Assembly: GCA_023212695.1 (NCBI GenBank)
Contig: JALCCG010000004.1
Span: forward strand, 186,001 to 250,000
Source: Sporisorium sorghi
Lineage: Eukaryota; Basidiomycota; Ustilaginomycetes; Ustilaginales; Ustilaginaceae
Length of the DNA stretch: 64,000 nt
Direction of reading: 5' to 3'
Position 1 is the stretch's first letter. Every line of letters starts with the position of its first letter. Position numbers and translations under genes: made by a program. The notes beneath the pieces were generated by a model. The model made no database searches. It was given only the letters and a program-made list of their open reading frames with translations, and was not told the origin of the DNA. Below, piece after piece: positions 53,432 through 61,841 of the stretch.

Positions 53432-53575
53432 GTTGGTATCCTCATCCTTCAAAACTCAAGTTATCTCCATTATTTGCTTTACATTCCTATTTCATGCGGA
53501 GGGCAAAGAGGAATTCAGATACGGAGCGAAGAATTGTCTATGCATGAAGACTATATTCACAGGGAGGATACTATT

Positions 53576-54259
53576 TTGAAGCGTTACGGGTTGCCATTGG
53601 TCATCCTGATCATGAGCGTCATTTACATTTTCTTGATTCCATCTGAGCCATTAGCGGTCAAACTGCTGTTCAAGCTGATTCCGATGTGGCTCATCATACT
53701 CTTTGCTTATTGGCAATTTCCGCCATATAAATCAAAGGTTCATTATCTTCTGGTGATAGGGTTGTTCTTCTGTATGATTGGTGATGGAACACTGATCTGG
53801 TTCGTGGTCGGTCTCACCGCCTTTCTGATTGGACATCTGTTCTATGCGGCCGGCTTCCTCACACAATGGCGCTACTCGCTCCTCCGTTTCCTCAGCATCG
53901 TTCCAATCGCAATCTACTCGTTATTCATGGGCAGCGAATTGGTGTCTTCGATTAAGGCCAATGGAGATCACGGCTTGATTATTCCGGTTATCGCTTATAT
54001 CACGGTCATTTCACTTATGCTCTGGTCGGCCATCATGACCGGGAACCGGTGGGCGATGCTCGGGAGCCTGCTGTTTGTCATCTCGGATTCGATCCTGTCC
54101 TGGAACATGTTTGTTTCAGATATTCGCTACTCCGGCGTGTGGATCATGACAACCTATTACGCCGCCCAATTTCTCATTGCACGCAGCATTGCAGCCTTCG
54201 ATAGTCCTCACATGCAATCCGCAAGCAGCGCAGCCCTTAACACATCGGTTTTTAAATAG
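53576..54259 (+). CDS. Lysoplasmalogenase-family (YhhN) membrane protein
   Basis: 227 residues with about eight transmembrane helices. The motifs IGDGTLIW (about 75-82), FLIGHLFYAAGF (about 89-100) and FVISDSILSWNMF (about 180-192) match the YhhN/TMEM86 family, which hydrolyse the vinyl ether of lysoplasmalogens or act as related lipid enzymes. The start is TTG 53576, with GGGAGG exactly 8 nt upstream; the in-frame ATG at 53540 has a weaker site. Confidence 0.82.
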   Translation: MKRYGLPLVILIMSVIYIFLIPSEPLAVKLLFKLIPMWLIILFAYWQFPPYKSKVHYLLVIGLFFCMIGDGTLIWFVVGLTAFLIGHLFYAAGFLTQWRYSLLRFLSIVPIAIYSLFMGSELVSSIKANGDHGLIIPVIAYITVISLMLWSAIMTGNRWAMLGSLLFVISDSILSWNMFVSDIRYSGVWIMTTYYAAQFLIARSIAAFDSPHMQSASSAALNTSVFK

Positions 54260-54270
54260 AACACAAAACA

Positions 54271-54310
54271 AGCTGAGCCCGGGTCCATCTTGCACCCGGG
54301 CTCAGCCCTG
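54271..54310 (+). terminator. Terminator
   Basis: GCTGAGCCCGGGT and ACCCGGGCTCAGC form a 13-bp stem; the T-run after it is poor. Confidence 0.65.
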
Positions 54311-54362
54311 TTATCATTCATTACTTTATTCTATTAAGGACCTAACTGGTACCGGCCCCTCT

Positions 54363-55076
54363 TTAATCCCGCCAATTCATGCGTACCTGCTTAATTCCCT
54401 CAACCTGCCACAGCTGCTCGAACAATCCGTTAATTCCCTTGCTGTTAAACGAATAGACCCGGAATTCCATCGTCACCTTGGTTGAATCATCTTCCAATGT
54501 ATCGTTGTTGACGATCATGCCTTCAACGGTCATGTTCGCCCTTTGCAGCAAATCGGTAATGGTGCTGACATGAACCGGACGGTCCCCGGTCTCAATCATG
54601 ATTTTTAGGCTGCCGGATTTCTTAATAAAGAGAAACCTCGATTCCAGTTTATTCAGCACCAGCGTGCTGACCAGAACAATCGCCGTTGTTATGATCGCTG
54701 GCCAATAAAACCCGGAACCAACACTTAAACCAATAGCCGCCGCTACCCATAAGGTTGCCGCCGTGGTGAGACCTGAAATGATATGATTCGAACGCCGCAG
54801 GATAGCCCCGGCTCCAAGAAAACCGATACCGCTTACAACTTGTGCGGCCAGCCGGGCAGGATCAAACCTCGCATTGGGATGATTGATCAGGGCTGAATCA
54901 AACCCGTAAATGGAAGTCAGCATAATCAGCGTTGATCCGACGGCCACCAAGAGATGCGTTTTTAGACCGGCCTGCTTGTTTCTGCGTTCGCGCTCCCAAC
55001 CGATTAAACCGCCAAGCAGCGCAGCAAATAACAGCCGCATCAGCATGGTCCCTGTATCCAGTTGAAACACATCCAT
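54363..55076 (-). CDS. MgtC/SapB-family membrane protein
   Basis: 237 residues. Four or five N-terminal transmembrane helices carry the MgtC core LLGGLIGWERERRNKQAGLKTH and AQVVSGIGFLGAGAIL (about 85-100). A C-terminal ACT-like regulatory domain follows (about 150-235). It is related to proteins linked with magnesium and phosphate homeostasis. GGAG precedes the ATG. Confidence 0.92.
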   Translation of the reverse strand: MDVFQLDTGTMLMRLLFAALLGGLIGWERERRNKQAGLKTHLLVAVGSTLIMLTSIYGFDSALINHPNARFDPARLAAQVVSGIGFLGAGAILRRSNHIISGLTTAATLWVAAAIGLSVGSGFYWPAIITTAIVLVSTLVLNKLESRFLFIKKSGSLKIMIETGDRPVHVSTITDLLQRANMTVEGMIVNNDTLEDDSTKVTMEFRVYSFNSKGINGLFEQLWQVEGIKQVRMNWRD

Positions 55077-55118
55077 TCCTAATCTCCACCCATCCTTGTC
55101 ATTTAAGGCGGCTCTTCG

Positions 55119-55724
55119 TTATGCCATATGTTCATCCTGCCAGCGCCATAACTCTTTGCTGGAGGTGGATATGCCGATTACACCGCTCTTCAGAGCTGTA
55201 TCAAAATCCTCCAAATCGATCATGAGTCCCCCCGCGATGACAGGCACGTCCACCTCGGCACGAATACGGCCCATAATACGCTGACATACCATGCCCGGCA
55301 GAACTTCGATTGCGTCCGGATTGGAGGCCTTAATCATCTTGATTCCGTTATCCAGTGAGACGGAGTCAAATACAAACAGACGCTGAACTGTCAACAAGCC
55401 CAATTTTTTTGCTTCCACGATCGCTGTGTTTTTTGTTGTAACGATTCCGTCAATACCTGCCTTCTCGGCTAAATACCTGACTCCCGTCTTGTCTTTGCCG
55501 ATTCCTTCAATGAGATCAAAATGAACAAATGAGAGCTTGCCAGCCTCAGAAATCTGCTCGACAATCGATTCAATCATAAAGATATCGGTCTTGAGAATAA
55601 AAACGATATTCGATTCGGTTGCCAGCACGGCGGGCAGTTCTTCGGCATGCATTAATGATGTGATAATGGGCCTTCGCTTCAAACAATACGAAATTCGTTG
55701 TGCACCTTCTACACTGGTTCTCAT
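55119..55724 (-). CDS. glpP: Glycerol uptake operon antiterminator
   Basis: 201 residues, the usual GlpP length. It is an RNA-binding TIM-barrel protein that, with glycerol 3-phosphate, prevents termination in leaders of glp genes. Seen are KRRPIITSLMHAEELP, FVHFDLIEGIGKD and VLPGMVCQRIMGRIRAEVDVPVIAGGLI-type (AGGLMIDLEDF). ATG 55722-55724 follows GAGGTG. It is 66 bp downstream of a HAD phosphatase gene on the same strand, and a leader resembling that of glpD precedes the pair. Confidence 0.92.
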   Translation of the reverse strand: MRTSVEGAQRISYCLKRRPIITSLMHAEELPAVLATESNIVFILKTDIFMIESIVEQISEAGKLSFVHFDLIEGIGKDKTGVRYLAEKAGIDGIVTTKNTAIVEAKKLGLLTVQRLFVFDSVSLDNGIKMIKASNPDAIEVLPGMVCQRIMGRIRAEVDVPVIAGGLMIDLEDFDTALKSGVIGISTSSKELWRWQDEHMA

Positions 55725-55790
55725 GTCTTCACCTCGTTGCCGCAGCAGCATCTCCAATTCTCCCGTTGCCCCGGCATATTTTTATATCCA

Positions 55791-56603
55791 TCATGACTTT
55801 GCTTCATCTGCCTGCTCCAAGGCATGACCTGCGAGATAAATATCGTGGACCGAATTCAGGACGTAGGTAGGCGTAACGCTGCTGCCGATCAGGTCATCCC
55901 TGCCCGACACGCCAGTCAGCACCAATGCCGTACTCATTCCCGCCTCGTTTCCCATCCGAATATCCGTCTCAAGCCGATCCCCTGACATCAGGCATGCTTC
56001 CGCTTTCACTCCCAAAATATCAAGTGCCGTCAATGCCGTCAAGACGGAGGGCTTGCCCATGACAGTCGTAATTCGGATGCCCGCTGTACCTTCGATGGCA
56101 CCAATCATGCCGCCACAATCGGGAATATCCCCGCCGGGCATGGGACATGTTCGATCCGGATGGGTTGCAATAACATCGGCGCCGTGTTTAATTGCCTGAT
56201 ATGCGAAATCCAGATGCCGATAGTGAAACTCCCGATCCCACGAAACGACCACAACGTCGGTTTCCTCCGGCGTAGATGCGAATGAAATTCCGTTATCCAG
56301 CAGTTCATTCTTCAATATGTCCTCACCGATCACGTAGACCTGTGCACCCGGATGATGCTTCTGAAGATAATGGATCGTAACGAGTGCAGGGTTCAATATA
56401 TGCTTCAGTTCTACCTCAATGCCAAGCTTCGCTAATTTCTTCAGATAATTTTCTCTGGAATCAATCGTTTTGTTAGTTAAAAACAACAGCTTCTTATCCA
56501 GCCCCTGCAAATAGTGAATGGTCTCAACAGCCCCATCAATCGCCTCGGCCCCCAGATAGATCGTACCATCCAAATCAAAAATATAACCTGAAAAATGATC
56601 CAT
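55791..56603 (-). CDS. HAD-IIA phosphatase (NagD/AraL-like)
   Basis: 270 residues. HAD motif I FDLDGTIYLG (about 9-18), motif II LFLTNKT, the class IIA cap (about 80-180), motif III lysine in VMGKPS (about 190) and motif IV MSGDRLETDI (about 215-224). The family includes phosphatases acting on sugar phosphates, nucleotides and glycerol 3-phosphate. Its place before glpP behind a GlpP-type leader suggests glycerol 3-phosphate phosphatase, an inference only. ATG 56601-56603 follows GAGGAG. Confidence 0.88.
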   Translation of the reverse strand: MDHFSGYIFDLDGTIYLGAEAIDGAVETIHYLQGLDKKLLFLTNKTIDSRENYLKKLAKLGIEVELKHILNPALVTIHYLQKHHPGAQVYVIGEDILKNELLDNGISFASTPEETDVVVVSWDREFHYRHLDFAYQAIKHGADVIATHPDRTCPMPGGDIPDCGGMIGAIEGTAGIRITTVMGKPSVLTALTALDILGVKAEACLMSGDRLETDIRMGNEAGMSTALVLTGVSGRDDLIGSSVTPTYVLNSVHDIYLAGHALEQADEAKS

Positions 56604-56767
56604 TGTCGTTCTCCTCTGCATGTTCAATCTGTAACTTCCGCCTGCAAACGTAAATGGGACATGTTCTGGTCAGATCAGTTCTGTTATGCAATCACAGCCC
56701 CCATCCGTATGTATACATATGACAGCACCATTCCCTTTAGTCCTTGGACAAGCGATCGTACGGATAT

Positions 56768-56859
56768 AAAAAAAAAGAGAAACACTTCGCATTAAAAACG
56801 CTTTCATCCATGACAAATGAAAGGTTCGTTATGCAAAGGGCTTCTCATCATCTCTGCCC
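56768..56859 (-). promoter_or_regulatory. GlpP-type leader with terminator, upstream of the HAD phosphatase-glpP genes
   Basis: On the minus strand the 27-nt conserved block at 56833-56859 (GGGCAGAGAT, then GATGAGAA and CCCTTTGC) is followed by CTTTCAT/ATGAAAG and TTTGCAT/ATGCGAA arms, closed by GAGAA/TTCTC and nine T (56768-56776). The block is nearly identical to that in the glpD leader. The same structure would also stop transcripts of glpD, whose end lies just upstream. Confidence 0.65.
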
Positions 56860-56881
56860 AGCTCTATAACTTCATATGGTT

Positions 56882-56910
56882 ATACTACATCCAGCTTTTA
56901 CATTTGACAA
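56882..56910 (-). promoter_or_regulatory. Promoter of the HAD phosphatase-glpP operon
   Basis: Minus strand: TTGTCA (56905-56910), 17-bp spacer, TAGTAT (56882-56887), start near 56875. It lies between the glpD stop and the leader, so this operon has its own start. Confidence 0.6.
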
Positions 56911-56928
56911 GATGATAATAATTCAGAA

Positions 56929-58692
56929 TTATCGAATCACGGCTGAGATGGTGGGAGAATCCTCCTCTTTCTCTTGGGTGTCCACCATTTCTACATGTTC
57001 CCTACCCAAAGGATACGGAAACAGCTCCGTCCTGTCGCCTGCAGGAGCCCCCCATGCCAACTGCAATTGATCCTGCAGCAGCTCCAGTTGTCTGTCAACT
57101 TCCTCTTGACTCCATTCTAAATAATCCTTCATTATCTCGATTACAGGAGCGATTAACCTCTCGGCCCTTGGCCGGTCAAACAGTACCCAGCCCGTTCTTC
57201 TTAGCAGAAAATCAACAGCGGTTATTGTCATCTCATGTTCTATGGAGTACTGGATTTCTGCTCGCAGCACTCTAATTTCCATCGATTCCGACGCCTGCGA
57301 AGCAGCATGAATCCGATGAAGCAGCTCTTTTGTATTAGAGCCGTATCGGGTCATCAAGCCCAGCATGAGCTCCGACGGGATGCCAAGCGATTTCCCCTGC
57401 TTAACCAGCATTTCTCGCAATTCCTCATAAGTAAGACCATTCAGCTCTCCGCCGCTTATCGGTACCCGGTCTGTTGTACAAGGAGGATAGATGGTGCCAT
57501 CTGCCTCTTGAAGCTGTCTGGCAGCCAGGTTCACAACCTTCTCGGCCATTTTCCGAAATCCGGTCAGCTTTCCGCCTGCAATGGTAATCAATCCAGAATC
57601 GGATACAACCATTTCGTCCTTTCCGGATATCTCCGAGGGCCCCTTCCCTTCCTCGCGCACGAGAGGACGAAGTCCAGACCAGCCCGCTTCGATATCGCTT
57701 ATCTTCAAATGGACATCCGGGAAAGCATGACGAACCGCATCAAGGAGATACCGCCGATCTTCAGCGGTAACGCCCGGCGTCTCCGTTGCACCTTCGTATA
57801 CGGTATCGGTTGTTCCGATGTAGGTCTTGCCCTCCCTGGGAATAACGAATATCATTCGGCCACCGGGCACATCAAAATAAGCAGCTTGTCGTATCGGGAG
57901 CTTCGCATGATCCACCACCAGGTGAACGCCCTTGGTGAATAATAATGACCTGCCTTTCAGCGAATTGTCCTTCTGCCTGACCTGATCTGCCCATAGACCG
58001 GTTGCATTCACGATTTTTTTGGCGAATACCTCATAGGTTTCCCCGCTCCATTGATCCTCCACGTGAGCACCTACCACTCTTCCCCCGCGATAAATAAATG
58101 CGCATACTTTAGCGTAATTCGCGATCAGCGCTCCCCTGGCCCGTGCAGACTTCATCACTTCAACCGTTAGCCGTGCATCATCGGTGCGATATTCGTAATA
58201 ATAACCGCAGCCTCGTAACCCCTCCTTACGAAGGAGCGGCTCCAGCGCTAGGGTTCCCTCGCGTCGGAACATGGTCACCCGCTCACTGCCCTTGACCCCC
58301 GCCAGCCATTCATGCAGATACAATCCGATGGCTCTGGCCAAATAACCGTAGGTGCCTTTCTTATAAATAGGCATTAGCATCGGAATCGGCTCCACAAGAT
58401 GCGGAGCGCTCCGGTGAAGCAGCGCCCGCTCGTAGCCTGCTTCACGTACCAAGCCAAGCTCTCCCTGCCGCAAATACCGGAGACCGGCATGGATCAGCTT
58501 CGTCGATCTGCTGCTTGTTCCCGAAGCCAAATCGCCCATCTCGACCAAACCGACGGCCATCCCCCTGCAGCTGGCGTCCCAAGCAATTCCCGCACCCGTG
58601 ATACCGCCGCCAATCACCAGCACATCCAGCTTGCTAGCCGACATGTCCTGCAAATATTGGGTCCGCATCCTAGCGGATAAGCTTGTGCCCAC
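56929..58692 (-). CDS. glpD: Aerobic glycerol-3-phosphate dehydrogenase
   Basis: 587 residues, slightly longer than B. subtilis GlpD. A membrane-associated flavoprotein that oxidises glycerol 3-phosphate to dihydroxyacetone phosphate and passes electrons to menaquinone. FAD site VLVIGGGITGAGIAWDASCRG (about 25-45), then GTSSRSTKLIHAGLRYL, IPREGKTYIGTTDTVYEG and GLRPLVREEGKGPSEISGKD. The start is GTG 58690-58692 after GGGAGGGG. Its leader carries a GlpP-type terminator. Confidence 0.95.
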   Translation of the reverse strand: MGTSLSARMRTQYLQDMSASKLDVLVIGGGITGAGIAWDASCRGMAVGLVEMGDLASGTSSRSTKLIHAGLRYLRQGELGLVREAGYERALLHRSAPHLVEPIPMLMPIYKKGTYGYLARAIGLYLHEWLAGVKGSERVTMFRREGTLALEPLLRKEGLRGCGYYYEYRTDDARLTVEVMKSARARGALIANYAKVCAFIYRGGRVVGAHVEDQWSGETYEVFAKKIVNATGLWADQVRQKDNSLKGRSLLFTKGVHLVVDHAKLPIRQAAYFDVPGGRMIFVIPREGKTYIGTTDTVYEGATETPGVTAEDRRYLLDAVRHAFPDVHLKISDIEAGWSGLRPLVREEGKGPSEISGKDEMVVSDSGLITIAGGKLTGFRKMAEKVVNLAARQLQEADGTIYPPCTTDRVPISGGELNGLTYEELREMLVKQGKSLGIPSELMLGLMTRYGSNTKELLHRIHAASQASESMEIRVLRAEIQYSIEHEMTITAVDFLLRRTGWVLFDRPRAERLIAPVIEIMKDYLEWSQEEVDRQLELLQDQLQLAWGAPAGDRTELFPYPLGREHVEMVDTQEKEEDSPTISAVIR

Positions 58693-58736
58693 CTGACATT
58701 CCCCTCCCTGAATCTATTAAGAAAAACGTATAAATC

Positions 58737-58816
58737 TAAAAAAGAACCGCATCTGCTGAATGCATACTGAAATACAGTACGCATTGAAGCAAAAGGGTTC
58801 TCCATGATCTCTGCCC
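58737..58816 (-). promoter_or_regulatory. GlpP-responsive leader and terminator of glpD
   Basis: Minus strand: the conserved block at 58789-58816 (GGGCAGAGAT, then CATGGAGAA and CCCTTTTGC), followed by AATGCGTACTG/CAGTATGCATT as inner stem and AGAACC/GGTTCT as outer stem, then TTTTTT. B. subtilis glpD has an equivalent leader terminator that GlpP with glycerol 3-phosphate overcomes. Confidence 0.8.
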
Positions 58817-58841
58817 GTTTATGCAATAAATATGATTATTC

Positions 58842-58870
58842 ATTATATGTTGCTTTTATGCTTATGTCTA
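58842..58870 (-). promoter_or_regulatory. Promoter of glpD
   Basis: Minus strand: TAGACA (58865-58870), 17-bp spacer, TATAAT (58842-58847). The leader is about 140 nt and contains the GlpP terminator. Confidence 0.7.
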
Positions 58871-58906
58871 CATAGAACCTGTTATTAGAACTTTGCAGGT
58901 CTAATG

Positions 58907-59764
58907 TCATTTTTTTCGTAAAGCCGATGGAGCCATTCGCTTATATTTCTTGAAGGTCCGGCTGAAATAATAAATATCGTTGAATCCGGTAGCAGCCGCA
59001 ATTTCCGATACCGTAAGCGGACTTTCGCGGAGCAGGTAATCCGCCCGGTTAAGCCTGGTTTCATTCACGTACTCCGTCACGGTCCGGCCGCTGATCTCCT
59101 TGAACAATCGGCTGAAATGAAATCGGCTGAGACCGGCCATGCCGGATAACAGCTCCACGGACAGATCGTCCCGGTAATGCTCTTCAATGTATTTGAATAT
59201 CGGCGCAAACCGCTCCACATTTTTCATTCGCTCCACGTATTCGTCCTGTGTGAGAACCGTGGCGACATAACCTCGCAGCAGCAGCGTAAGCAGCCGGTAC
59301 AGCTCCGATTTGATGGCCAGCTCATAGCCGAATTCCTGCCGTTCCAGCTCCTTGATAATGGATAGCATGGGTGCCAGCGCATCATCCCCGTTGATTCGGT
59401 TCTCGAAGATCAGACGGTTCTGGGTGATCGGTGTGATGAATTTCATCTCGGGCGCATCCAGGGAATGGCTCTGCAGCAGCGAGAAATCAGCGATTAACGC
59501 ATAATAAAACAAATGTTCCGACTGGCTGAGCCCGTAATGCAGTTCATTCCGGTTAATGACGATCATATCGCCTTCCTTGGCGGTGAAGGTGGACGATCCG
59601 CATTCCAGCGTCGCTTCCCCCGAAACAAAATACAGAATTTCAAGATGCTCATGCCAATGATGGTTAAATAAAACCTGTCCCCGGCCATCAAACTCGCAAC
59701 GATGAACCTTGATTGGAAACTGAGGATCCGGCATCGTCATCGGTTCTCGCAGTGTTTTGTCCAA
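58907..59764 (-). CDS. AraC-family transcriptional regulator
   Basis: 285 residues. An N-terminal cupin sensor domain (HHWHEHLEILYFVSGEATLECG, then EGDMIVINRNELHYG, about 25-75) precedes two C-terminal HTH motifs (about 180-280: LSVELLSGMAGLSRFHFSRLFKEISG and VSEIAAATGFNDIYYFSRTFKKYKRMAP). The start is TTG 59762-59764 with AAGGAG 9 nt upstream; other in-frame starts are less well placed. It is divergent from the dehydrogenase-isomerase operon and probably activates it in response to a sugar. Confidence 0.88.
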   Translation of the reverse strand: MDKTLREPMTMPDPQFPIKVHRCEFDGRGQVLFNHHWHEHLEILYFVSGEATLECGSSTFTAKEGDMIVINRNELHYGLSQSEHLFYYALIADFSLLQSHSLDAPEMKFITPITQNRLIFENRINGDDALAPMLSIIKELERQEFGYELAIKSELYRLLTLLLRGYVATVLTQDEYVERMKNVERFAPIFKYIEEHYRDDLSVELLSGMAGLSRFHFSRLFKEISGRTVTEYVNETRLNRADYLLRESPLTVSEIAAATGFNDIYYFSRTFKKYKRMAPSALRKK

Positions 59765-59890
59765 TGCTCTGATCTCCTTCCCGTAAGACAGCACAATTGT
59801 ACAAACAAACAGCACGGTTTATCATGGTGTCTTCCTCTAAAAGGATTATAATACGAAAGTGTAATGCAGTAAATTCAGAGGAGTGAAATC
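59765..59890. promoter_or_regulatory. Divergent regulatory region between the AraC gene and the sugar operon
   Basis: 126 bp. TATAAT at 59847-59852 on the plus strand is a likely -10 for the dehydrogenase operon with no good -35 (ATGGTG), as expected for an activator-dependent promoter. Operator half-sites for the AraC protein are expected here but not identified. Confidence 0.5.
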
Positions 59891-60949
59891 ATGAAATCTA
59901 TTAATGTTGGCGTCATTGGCACTGGATCGATCTCTGCTATGCATTTGCAATCCTATCAAAAACATGCGAACGCGAATTTGCTCGCCGTGTGTGATTTAAA
60001 TGAAGAAAGAGCACAGCGTGCAGCTGAAAAATACGGCGCTACCAAAGTCTATACAGACTATAACGAACTTCTGGCTGATCCCGATATCGATGCGGTCAGC
60101 ATCTGTACCTGGAACAATACCCATGCCGAAATCAGCATCGCGGCACTGAATGCCGGCAAACACGTTCTGGTTGAGAAACCTCTCTGCCGTACGGTTGAGG
60201 AAGCGCTTCAAGTACAGGAAGCCGTGAAATCCTCGGGCAAGCTGCTTCAGGTCGGATTCGTAAGACGTTACGACCCTAACGCCCAGATGCTGCGTGAGTT
60301 TGCAGACAAGGGGGAATTCGGGGATATTTACTTCGCGAAGGCGTCCTCCATCCGTCGTCTCGGTAATCCGGGCGGCTGGTTCTCCGACATCGAACGTTCC
60401 GGCGGCGGCCCCCTCATCGATATCGGCGTGCATGTCATTGACCTGTGCTGGTATATGATGGGACGTCCAAAGCCAGTTGCCGTCAGCGCAAATACATACC
60501 GGAAGCTGGGCAACCGCTCCAATGTTCGCAACCTGTCCTTCTACAAGGCAGCTGATTACGACGCGGAGAAGAATACGGTTGAAGATATGGCAAATGCGAT
60601 GATCCGTTTTGAAAACGGTGCCTCTTTGCTGGTGGACGTGAGCTTCACCCTGCACTCCAAGGAAAACCTGCAATCCGTTAAGTTGTATGGAGACAAGGGC
60701 GGATTCGAGATTGATCCTGAGGTTTCCATCGTAACCGAGAAACACGATACCATCATCAATATCCAGCCGCAAACAGACAACAAAGGATTCGACTTCGATG
60801 CCGCTTTCCAAAGCGAAGTCAATCACTTCATTTCCTGTATCGAGAACGGCACGACACCGCTCAGCCCGGTTGAAGACGGCGTTGAGATCATGAAGATTCT
60901 GTGCGGTATCTATGAATCCGCTGAGAAAGGAGCTGAAGTTCTGCTATGA
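59891..60949 (+). CDS. Gfo/Idh/MocA-family oxidoreductase
   Basis: 352 residues. An N-terminal NAD(P) Rossmann fold (INVGVIGTGSISAMHLQSYQKH, about 3-24) and the substrate-side EKPLCRT (catalytic Lys, about residue 97) and GGGPLIDIGVHVIDLCWYMMG (about 174-194, His). Members oxidise inositols, glucose or derived sugars. GAGGAGTG precedes the ATG. Its stop overlaps the next ATG (ATGA), so it is coupled to the isomerase gene. Confidence 0.93.
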   Translation: MKSINVGVIGTGSISAMHLQSYQKHANANLLAVCDLNEERAQRAAEKYGATKVYTDYNELLADPDIDAVSICTWNNTHAEISIAALNAGKHVLVEKPLCRTVEEALQVQEAVKSSGKLLQVGFVRRYDPNAQMLREFADKGEFGDIYFAKASSIRRLGNPGGWFSDIERSGGGPLIDIGVHVIDLCWYMMGRPKPVAVSANTYRKLGNRSNVRNLSFYKAADYDAEKNTVEDMANAMIRFENGASLLVDVSFTLHSKENLQSVKLYGDKGGFEIDPEVSIVTEKHDTIINIQPQTDNKGFDFDAAFQSEVNHFISCIENGTTPLSPVEDGVEIMKILCGIYESAEKGAEVLL

Positions 60950-61803
60950 AACTTGGAGTGAGCTCATACAGCCTGTATCAGGCCATGAACAAAGGCGAGA
61001 TGACCATTACCGATGTCATCGACTACGTTGCAGAGATCGGCGGAGAGCATATCGAGATCGTTCCGCTCGGCTTTAACCTGAAGGAAACGCCGGAGCTGAT
61101 CGATACCATCAAATCCCATGCTGCATCCAAAGGGCTTGAGATTTCCAATTATGCCATCGGCGCCAATTTTGCGGAATTGGATGACGCTGCCTATGAAGCG
61201 GAAATTGAAAGAGTTAAAGGCGAAGTGGACATAGCGGCGGCCCTTGGCGTTAAGCTGATGCGCCATGACGTTGCTTCTTCCAAGGACTTGTCCATTACTC
61301 ATTTTCTGGAGGAACTCCCGCGTCTGGCCAATGCTTGCCGTATCATTGCCGATTACGCGGCAGAACGCGGCATCACCACCAGCGTGGAGAACCACGGATA
61401 TTTCATACAGCAGAGCGACCGTGTAAAAACACTTGTCCAAACCGTAAATCATCCAAACTTCAAAACAACCCTGGATATCGGGAATTTCCTCTGTGCGGAT
61501 GAGGTATCCACCGTGGCTGTAGCCAACAATATCGGCTTGGCCTCGATGGTTCACTTCAAGGACTTCTATTATCGCCCGGCCAAGCGTGTACCTGGATCCG
61601 GCTGGTTCAACACCTCGAGCGGCAATTGGCTCCGGGGCGCGATTGTCGGCCAAGGCGATATCGATATGCCGGAAGTCGTTCGCATCGTGAAGGAATCCGG
61701 TTATGACGGCTACATCTCGATCGAATTCGAAGGATTGGAAGATTGCCGTACGGGAGCCAAATTTGGATTGGAATATGTCCGCAAAGCATGGAATGAAGTT
61801 TAA
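60946..61803 (+). CDS. Sugar phosphate isomerase/epimerase (AP endonuclease 2 TIM barrel)
   Basis: 285 residues. Xylose-isomerase-like TIM barrel: LGVSSYSLYQAM, EHIEIVPLGFN, TTSVENHGYFIQQSDRV (metal Glu, about 146), LDIGNFL, MVHFKDFYYR and YISIEFEGLEDC. Acts on a sugar or inositol derivative in IolE/IolI-like manner; substrate unknown. It overlaps the dehydrogenase gene by 4 bp. Confidence 0.9.
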   Translation: MKLGVSSYSLYQAMNKGEMTITDVIDYVAEIGGEHIEIVPLGFNLKETPELIDTIKSHAASKGLEISNYAIGANFAELDDAAYEAEIERVKGEVDIAAALGVKLMRHDVASSKDLSITHFLEELPRLANACRIIADYAAERGITTSVENHGYFIQQSDRVKTLVQTVNHPNFKTTLDIGNFLCADEVSTVAVANNIGLASMVHFKDFYYRPAKRVPGSGWFNTSSGNWLRGAIVGQGDIDMPEVVRIVKESGYDGYISIEFEGLEDCRTGAKFGLEYVRKAWNEV

Positions 61804-61841
61804 TTCAGACGCACGATGGATGATATAAGGAGGATATAACG

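Noticed and set aside
53440..53500. SigG promoter before the ger operon
   Set aside because: GCATG and CAAATAA are present but the spacing (16) and -10 do not match the consensus well.
59996..61653. Two minus-strand frames opposite the sugar dehydrogenase and isomerase
   Set aside because: Antisense to well-defined enzyme genes; no recognisable motifs.
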